Shown here piece after piece: positions 59,013 through 64,000 of a stretch of 64,000 nt of DNA (positions are counted from its first letter, which is position 1; each line of letters begins with the position of its first letter). The translations under genes were made by a program, and so were the position numbers. Source of the stretch: Streptomyces sp. RPA4-2. GTDB lineage: Bacteria > Actinomycetota > Actinomycetes > Streptomycetales > Streptomycetaceae. The stretch covers positions 4,588,001 through 4,652,000 of the forward strand of contig NZ_CP050975.2 of the NCBI RefSeq assembly GCF_012273515.2, written 5' to 3'. The notes beneath the pieces are model-generated. The model worked only from the letters and a program-made list of their open reading frames with translations, did not search any database and was not told the DNA's origin.

Positions 59013-60290
59013 TCAGCGGGACAGCGCCGTGAGCAGGGCCTCGTGGATCAGCTCGCAGCCGCGGCGGAGCACGTCGGGCTCCATGGTCAGCGCGGGCAGC
59101 AGCTTGAGGACGGCCTTGTCACGACCGGTCGACTCCACGATCAGCCCGCGCGCGAAGCAGTGGGCCACCACGTCGTCCGCGGCCCGGCGGCCGCCCGCGT
59201 GGGTCAGGTCGATGCCGATCGCGTGGCCCTCGGAGCGCACCTCGACACCGGGCAGCGGGTGGTCCTCCCAGAAGGTGCGCAGCAGTTCGGCGCCGGCGCG
59301 GGCCCGGTCCAGGAAGGCCTGGTTGCGCCACAGGTCGAGGGCGGCGCAGGCGGCGACGAACGCCAGCTGGTTGCCGCGGAAGGTGCCCGGGTGGTCACCG
59401 GCCTCCCACGAGTCGAAGCCTTCGCGGATGAGCAGGAGCGACATCGGCAGGCCCAGGCCGCTGATGGACTTGGAGACGGTGATGAGGTCGGGGACGACCC
59501 CGGCCTGCTCGAAGGAGAAGAAGCCGCCGGTCCGGCCGCAGCCGGCCTGGATCTCGTCGGCGATCAGCACGATCCCGTACCGGTCGCAGAGGTCGCGCAG
59601 GTGCCGCAGGTCCGCGTCGGGGATCCGGTAGACGCCGCCCTCCATCTGGACGACCTCGAGGATCACCGCCGCGGGCACGTCGACCCCGGACAGATCGTCG
59701 GTGAGGTACTGCTCCAGGAGGTCCATGGTCGGGAACGAGCCGCGCGGGCCGACCGGGAAGGGCAGGTGGGTGACCTCGCCGAGGGCCGTTCCGGCCACCT
59801 TGCGCAGCGACAGGTCGGCGGTCGCGGCGAGGCTGCCGCGGCTGACGCCGTGGTAGGCGCCGGAGAAGGCGATGACCTGGGACCGGCCGGTGTGCTTGCG
59901 GGCCAGCTTCAGCGCGGCCTCGACGGCGTCGGTGCCGGTGCTGCCGCAGAACTGGACCCGGTGGCGCAGACCGCGCGGCTCCAGGATCTCCTGGCCGAAG
60001 CGCTCCAGGAACTCGCGCTTGGCCGCCGTGTGGAAGTCGAGCGCGTGCAGCAGACCGTCGCCCTCCAGGTGCGCGACGACCTGGCGCTTGATGTGGTCGT
60101 GGTTGTGGCCGTAGTTGAGGGCGCCGGCGCCGGAGAAGAAGTCGGTGTACTCCGTGCCGTCCTCGGCGACCAGCGTGGTGCCACGGCCCGAGGTGAGAAG
60201 GGTGGGGAACGCGCGGCAGTACGACCGGACAGCGGACTCTCTGGTCTCGAACACCTGGGTGGACGTGGCGAGATCTGCCAGAACCGTCAT
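59013..60290 (-). CDS. 2,4-diaminobutyrate aminotransferase (EctB-like, class III)
   Basis: This 425-residue PLP enzyme has the class III pattern GTEYTDFFSGAGALNYGHNH, FCGSTGTDAVEAALKLARK, IADEIQAGCGRTG and the PLP lysine in ITVSKSISGLGLP. The sequence type is diaminobutyrate--2-oxoglutarate transaminase, as in ectoine synthesis. EctA and EctC are absent, so it probably makes 2,4-diaminobutyrate as an NRPS building block. The ATG overlaps the NRPS stop (ATGA). The longer frame to 61250 lies inside the NRPS and is rejected. Confidence 0.92.
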   Translation of the reverse strand: MTVLADLATSTQVFETRESAVRSYCRAFPTLLTSGRGTTLVAEDGTEYTDFFSGAGALNYGHNHDHIKRQVVAHLEGDGLLHALDFHTAAKREFLERFGQEILEPRGLRHRVQFCGSTGTDAVEAALKLARKHTGRSQVIAFSGAYHGVSRGSLAATADLSLRKVAGTALGEVTHLPFPVGPRGSFPTMDLLEQYLTDDLSGVDVPAAVILEVVQMEGGVYRIPDADLRHLRDLCDRYGIVLIADEIQAGCGRTGGFFSFEQAGVVPDLITVSKSISGLGLPMSLLLIREGFDSWEAGDHPGTFRGNQLAFVAACAALDLWRNQAFLDRARAGAELLRTFWEDHPLPGVEVRSEGHAIGIDLTHAGGRRAADDVVAHCFARGLIVESTGRDKAVLKLLPALTMEPDVLRRGCELIHEALLTALSR

Positions 60291-63200
60291 CGGGGGTCTC
60301 CAATCGGAAGGCGGGAGAGCGGGAGTACCTGGCCGACGGTGGCGGCAGGTGTACGGGCGACGGCGGCGAGCAGCGCGAGATAGTCGTCGAGCAGCTGCCG
60401 GGCGTCGGCGTCGGTGATGCGGTCGCCGTAGTACGACAGGGCGATACGGGGTTCGGCGTCGTCGGTGATGTCCAGGCGGAGCGCGTACTCGGTCTGGTTG
60501 CGGGTGCCGTCGCTCTCGGCACCCCGCTGCACGCTCGCGGACTGCTGGGCGCGCAGCGCCGAGGACACGGGGTAGTTGGCGACGACGACGACCGAGTCGA
60601 ACAGCGGTCCGTCGTCGGTCCCCATCCGCTGGAGCGTGCCGGTGGGGACCGAGGTGTGCTCGGCGCCCTCGACCCGGGCCAGCTGGAAGCGGTCGAACAG
60701 GGCGGTCAGGGTCTCGTCCCGGTTCACCTGGACCCGGACCGGCAGGGCGGCGATGAACAGGCCGACCGCGCGTTCCAGGCCGTCGACCGCGCGGTCGCGG
60801 CCCGCCGAGACCACGCCGACCGTGACGTCGGCGCGCCCCAGACGCGAGGCGGCCAGCAGGGCCCAGCCCGCGCAGGCCAGGGTCGAGAAGGTGTGCCCGT
60901 GCCCGGCGCCCCGCTCGCGCAGCGCGCCGGCGATCGCCGGGTCCACCCGGTCCGCCACCCGGCTGAAGCGGGAGGGACCCAGCCGGCCCCGCTCCGCGGC
61001 CAGCCGTGACGGGAGCGCCCCGGCCAGCTGGTTCTGCCAGAAGGCGCGGTCCGCCTCGGGGTCGGTGTCCTCGGCCGTGTCGAGTTCGGGGACCGGCGGG
61101 AGGCCGGCCTCGCGGCCTTCGAGAGCGGCGAGGTAGAGCGCGAGGAGTTCGTCGAGCAGCACCAGGTTCGACCAGCCGTCGGCCAGCAGATAGCTCTGGA
61201 CCTGGCCCAGCCACCAGGTGGACGGGCCGCGCACCAGCCACACCCGCCACAGGGGCGGTTCGGACACGTCGAAGGGCGTGACGCGTTCGGCCTCCAGCAG
61301 GGCGATCAGCTCGTCGGCGACCGCGTCCGGCTCGTGGCCGCTCCAGTCCAGCACCTCGATCACCGGGTCGAGCCGGTCGGCGACGACCGGGGTCCAGGTG
61401 CCGTCGCCGTCGCGCCGGAAGCCGGTGCGCAGGGCGGGGTGGCGGGCGTTGAGCTGGTGCCAGGCGGCCCGGAAGAGGCCGGGGTCGATCTCGAAGGGCA
61501 GCTCGGTCGTGGACTGCATCTGGTACAGGCCCGGCACCCAGGCGCTCTCCAGCACGTCGAGCATGTGGTGCTGACCGGGCGTCACCGCGGGTCCGGCGGA
61601 CCGGGGCCGGCCTCCCCGGGCGGTGGCCGCGAGGGCGCCGCCCTCGTCGACGGCCTTCGCGAGGGCCTCGATCGTCTGGTGGGCGAACACCATGCGCGGC
61701 GTCATCTCAAGACCCGCGCGGCGGGCGGCGCTCACCATGCGGATGACCGCGATGGAGTTGCCGCCCAGGGCGAAGAAGCCGATGTCGACCGGGACGTCGT
61801 CGCGGCCGAGCGCCTCGCTCCACAGCGTCACCAGAGCCTGCTCGGTCCCGGTGCTCGCGGCGCGCCCCGTGACGGCCGTGACCGTGGGCGCCGGCAGCTC
61901 ACGGCGGTTGACCTTGCCGTTGTGGGTGAGCGGGAAGGACTCCATGCGGACGAAGGAGGCCGGCACCATGTGCTGGGGCAGCCGCGCCGACAGCTGCCGC
62001 TTGAGCTCGGCGTCGCCCGGGATCTCCCCGCCCGAAGGCGCCACCAGATAGGCCACCAGCGTCTTGGCGCCGTCGCGCGGGCCGTGCGCCGCGACCAGGC
62101 AGGAGCCGCCGCCGATCACCGCCCGCAGGGCCGCCTCGATCTCGCCGGTCTCGACCCGATAGCCGTTGATCTTGACCTGGAAGTCGATGCGCCCGAGCAG
62201 TTCGAGATTGCCGTCCGGCATCCAGCGGGCGCGGTCGCCGGTGCGGTACATGCGGGCCCCGGGCACCGCGCTGAACGGATCGGGCAGGAAGCGCTCACCG
62301 GTCAGCCGGGCCCGGTAGTGGTAGCCCCAGCCGACACCGACGCCGCCGAGGTACAGCTCGCCGGGCACGCCGACGGGCAGCGGGGACAGCGCCGCGTCGA
62401 GGACGTACGAGGTCTGGTTCGCCATCGGGGCGCCGTAGGGGATGCTGCGCTGCTCCGGCAGGACCTCCCCGATCAGGTGGATCGTCGAGTCCATGGAGAC
62501 CTCGGTGGCCCCGCCCATGCTCACCAGCTGCGCCGAGGCGATCAGCTGCGCGGCGGCCCGCTGCGGGAGCGCCAGCGGGATCCAGTCGCCGCCGAGCAGC
62601 GCCAGCCGGATCGGCAGCCGCTCCCCGCCGCGGATCTCGCACTCCTCGACCAGCAGCCCGAACAGCGCCGGTACCGAGTGCCACACGGTGACGGACTCGC
62701 GCTCGATCGTCTCGATCCAGCGGTGCGGGGAGCGCTCGTCCTCGGGCGCCGGGAACACCACGGTCGCGCCCGCCATGAGCGTGCCGAACACGTCGTACGC
62801 ACTCATGTCGAAGGCCAGTGCCGAGACGCCGAAGACCTTGTCCCCAGGGCCGACCCCGAAGCGCCGGTTGAAGTCGGTGAAGTTGTTGACGCGGCCCCGG
62901 TGGTCGAGCAGCACGCCCTTGGGCAGACCGGTCGATCCCGAGGTGTAGATCAGGTACAGCAGGTCGTCCGGGCGGACGTCGCGCTCCGGCCGCGTCGCGG
63001 GGAAGGCCCCGGCACCGGTGGGGTCGACGGCCGCGACGCCGTCGCCGGCGAGCCGGTCGTCCCGGGTGACGACCACCCGGGCGCCGGAGTCCGCCAGCAT
63101 CCACTGGAGGCGCTCGGCCGGGTAGCCCGGGTCGAGCGGGACGTAGCCCGCACCCGTCTTGGCGATGGCGAGCTGGGTGACGACCAGGTCGATGCCGCGC

Positions 63201-64000
63201 TCCAGGCAGACACCGACGCGCTCGTGGCGGCCGCAGCCCTGTTCGATCAGCAGCCGGGCGAGCCGGTTGGCGCGCTCGTCGAGTTCGGCGTAACCGACCC
63301 CCTCGTCGCCGCAGACCACCGCGACGGCGTCCGGCTCCAGGTCCGCCCGCTGCTCGAACAGGCCGTGCGCGGTGGCGTGTTCGGGATACTCCTCGCCCGT
63401 ACGGTTCCACTCCTCGACGACCAGTTCCCGCTCGGCCGGGGTGAGCAGGTCCGCGTTGTCGACGTGGACGTCCGGGGTCTCGCAGAGGCCTGTGAGCAGC
63501 CGTCGGTAGTGGCCGAGCAGGCGTTCGGCGGCGGCGGCGTCCAGCACCGACTCGTCGAACTCCAGCGACACCATGACCTCGCCGTCCGTCACGGCGCAGG
63601 ACAGGTCCAGGGGGAACTTGGCCGTACCGGAGTGCAGATGGGTGGGGGCCAGGGACAGGTCCCGCAGCCGCAGCTCGTGGCCGGGGCCGTTGTTGAAGAC
63701 GAACATGGCCTCGAACAGCGGGCTCTCGGCCAGCGTGCGCTGCGGCGCGACCTTGTCGACCAGCACGTCGAAGGGGATCTGGTGCTCACGCGCCCACAGC
63801 GACTCCCGGGTGATCCCGGCCAGCACGCCCCGCAGGCTGCCGCCCCCGTCGGACAGGTCGGCCACCACGGGGACGGTGTTCGCGAAGTAGCCGACCAGGC
63901 GCTCGGTCTGCCGGTTCCGGTTGGCCATGACCGTGCCGATGGCGAACCGGGAGGTGCCCGTGTACCGGTTCAGCAGCACCGCGAACGCGGTGAGCATCAC
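60287..64000 (-). CDS. nonribosomal peptide synthetase, C-A-PCP-C (N-terminus outside window)
   Basis: The visible part is 1237 residues and is open at the right edge. Order: C-terminal half of a condensation domain (1-190); adenylation domain (about 205-700) with YTSGSTGLPKGV, MYRTGDRARW and the A10 lysine in PLTHNGKVNRREL; carrier domain with phosphopantetheine Ser749 (FFALGGNS); and a final condensation domain (about 805-1235). In the final domain the HHxxxDG motif reads SYLLADG (936-942), so both His are gone. By eye, specificity residues after GrsA numbering are about D-M-Y-H-L-G-M-M-D, closest to the small-residue (Ser/Cys/Gly) clade, with no firm call. There is no thioesterase or reductase domain at the end. 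Confidence 0.93.
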   Translation of the reverse strand: MMLTAFAVLLNRYTGTSRFAIGTVMANRNRQTERLVGYFANTVPVVADLSDGGGSLRGVLAGITRESLWAREHQIPFDVLVDKVAPQRTLAESPLFEAMFVFNNGPGHELRLRDLSLAPTHLHSGTAKFPLDLSCAVTDGEVMVSLEFDESVLDAAAAERLLGHYRRLLTGLCETPDVHVDNADLLTPAERELVVEEWNRTGEEYPEHATAHGLFEQRADLEPDAVAVVCGDEGVGYAELDERANRLARLLIEQGCGRHERVGVCLERGIDLVVTQLAIAKTGAGYVPLDPGYPAERLQWMLADSGARVVVTRDDRLAGDGVAAVDPTGAGAFPATRPERDVRPDDLLYLIYTSGSTGLPKGVLLDHRGRVNNFTDFNRRFGVGPGDKVFGVSALAFDMSAYDVFGTLMAGATVVFPAPEDERSPHRWIETIERESVTVWHSVPALFGLLVEECEIRGGERLPIRLALLGGDWIPLALPQRAAAQLIASAQLVSMGGATEVSMDSTIHLIGEVLPEQRSIPYGAPMANQTSYVLDAALSPLPVGVPGELYLGGVGVGWGYHYRARLTGERFLPDPFSAVPGARMYRTGDRARWMPDGNLELLGRIDFQVKINGYRVETGEIEAALRAVIGGGSCLVAAHGPRDGAKTLVAYLVAPSGGEIPGDAELKRQLSARLPQHMVPASFVRMESFPLTHNGKVNRRELPAPTVTAVTGRAASTGTEQALVTLWSEALGRDDVPVDIGFFALGGNSIAVIRMVSAARRAGLEMTPRMVFAHQTIEALAKAVDEGGALAATARGGRPRSAGPAVTPGQHHMLDVLESAWVPGLYQMQSTTELPFEIDPGLFRAAWHQLNARHPALRTGFRRDGDGTWTPVVADRLDPVIEVLDWSGHEPDAVADELIALLEAERVTPFDVSEPPLWRVWLVRGPSTWWLGQVQSYLLADGWSNLVLLDELLALYLAALEGREAGLPPVPELDTAEDTDPEADRAFWQNQLAGALPSRLAAERGRLGPSRFSRVADRVDPAIAGALRERGAGHGHTFSTLACAGWALLAASRLGRADVTVGVVSAGRDRAVDGLERAVGLFIAALPVRVQVNRDETLTALFDRFQLARVEGAEHTSVPTGTLQRMGTDDGPLFDSVVVVANYPVSSALRAQQSASVQRGAESDGTRNQTEYALRLDITDDAEPRIALSYYGDRITDADARQLLDDYLALLAAVARTPAATVGQVLPLSRLPIGDPR

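Noticed and set aside
59013..61250. 745-residue version of the aminotransferase
   Set aside because: The extra 320 N-terminal residues are an out-of-frame reading of the NRPS. The coupled ATG at 60290 fits family length.

Overview
This is high-GC actinobacterial DNA, almost certainly a Streptomyces chromosome. The signs are very high GC with strongly third-position-biased codons, GTG starts behind GGAGG-type ribosome sites, GTGA/ATGA-coupled operons, and families typical of the genus: a DtpA/Sco/PCuAC copper set, DUF5926, RsbW-like ATPases, primase-polymerase proteins, a SigE-family sigma factor and an NRPS cluster. From memory the gene order resembles the origin-proximal core of S. coelicolor around serS and pheA. 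A parS-like site and clusters of consensus DnaA boxes fit that position. The species cannot be named from the window.

Layout. 2-3021: 3' part of a hybrid sensor kinase whose frame is broken in a Pro/Ala-rich linker. 3185-10574 (minus): an acyl-CoA ligase, a SigE-family sigma factor, and a five-gene translationally coupled operon matching the mycobacterial igr set for steroid side-chain shortening (two acyl-CoA dehydrogenases, two MaoC-type hydratase subunits, one Ltp2-type aldolase). 10.9-15.2 kb: a small secreted NepA-like protein, a primase-polymerase, an anchored exported protein and a frame-broken glycine-rich RTX protein. 15.3-17.1 kb: tRNA-Ser(UGA), then a LysR/VOC pair ending in a copy of the tRNA 5' end. 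17.1-30.6 kb: housekeeping and signalling genes (HtrA protease, GDPD, two RsbW-like ATPases, DUF5926, a PP2C phosphatase, aminopeptidase P, a MocR regulator beside an MFS exporter) with a candidate small RNA at 21.6-21.76 kb. 30.8-37.2 kb: an extracytoplasmic copper-handling run. 37.3-41.1 kb: pheA, a DnaA-box-rich gap, serS, a HAD phosphatase and tRNA-Ser(GCU). 41.4-45.3 kb: a two-ATPase, two-permease ABC export locus. 45.5-50.0 kb: M24 peptidase, an EphD-like hydrolase-SDR fusion, a PF10118 metalloenzyme and MerR. 50.2-50.7 kb: a KptA-type RNA 2'-phosphotransferase.

52.5-64 kb (minus, running off the right edge) is a nonribosomal peptide operon: NRPS (C-A-PCP-C, N-terminus outside the window), diaminobutyrate aminotransferase, JmjC/cupin hydroxylase, MFS exporter, MbtH, type II thioesterase, alpha/beta hydrolase and a large membrane-bound M28 peptidase. 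An aldehyde dehydrogenase converges on it. The last condensation domain has lost both histidines of HHxxxDG and there is no fused release domain, so chain termination is unresolved. With the vacuolar-type membrane peptidase, this is the most likely place for undescribed biology.

Two genes (the sensor kinase and the RTX protein) are broken by several frame changes confined to low-complexity G/C tracts. Indel sequencing error is at least as likely there as real decay.
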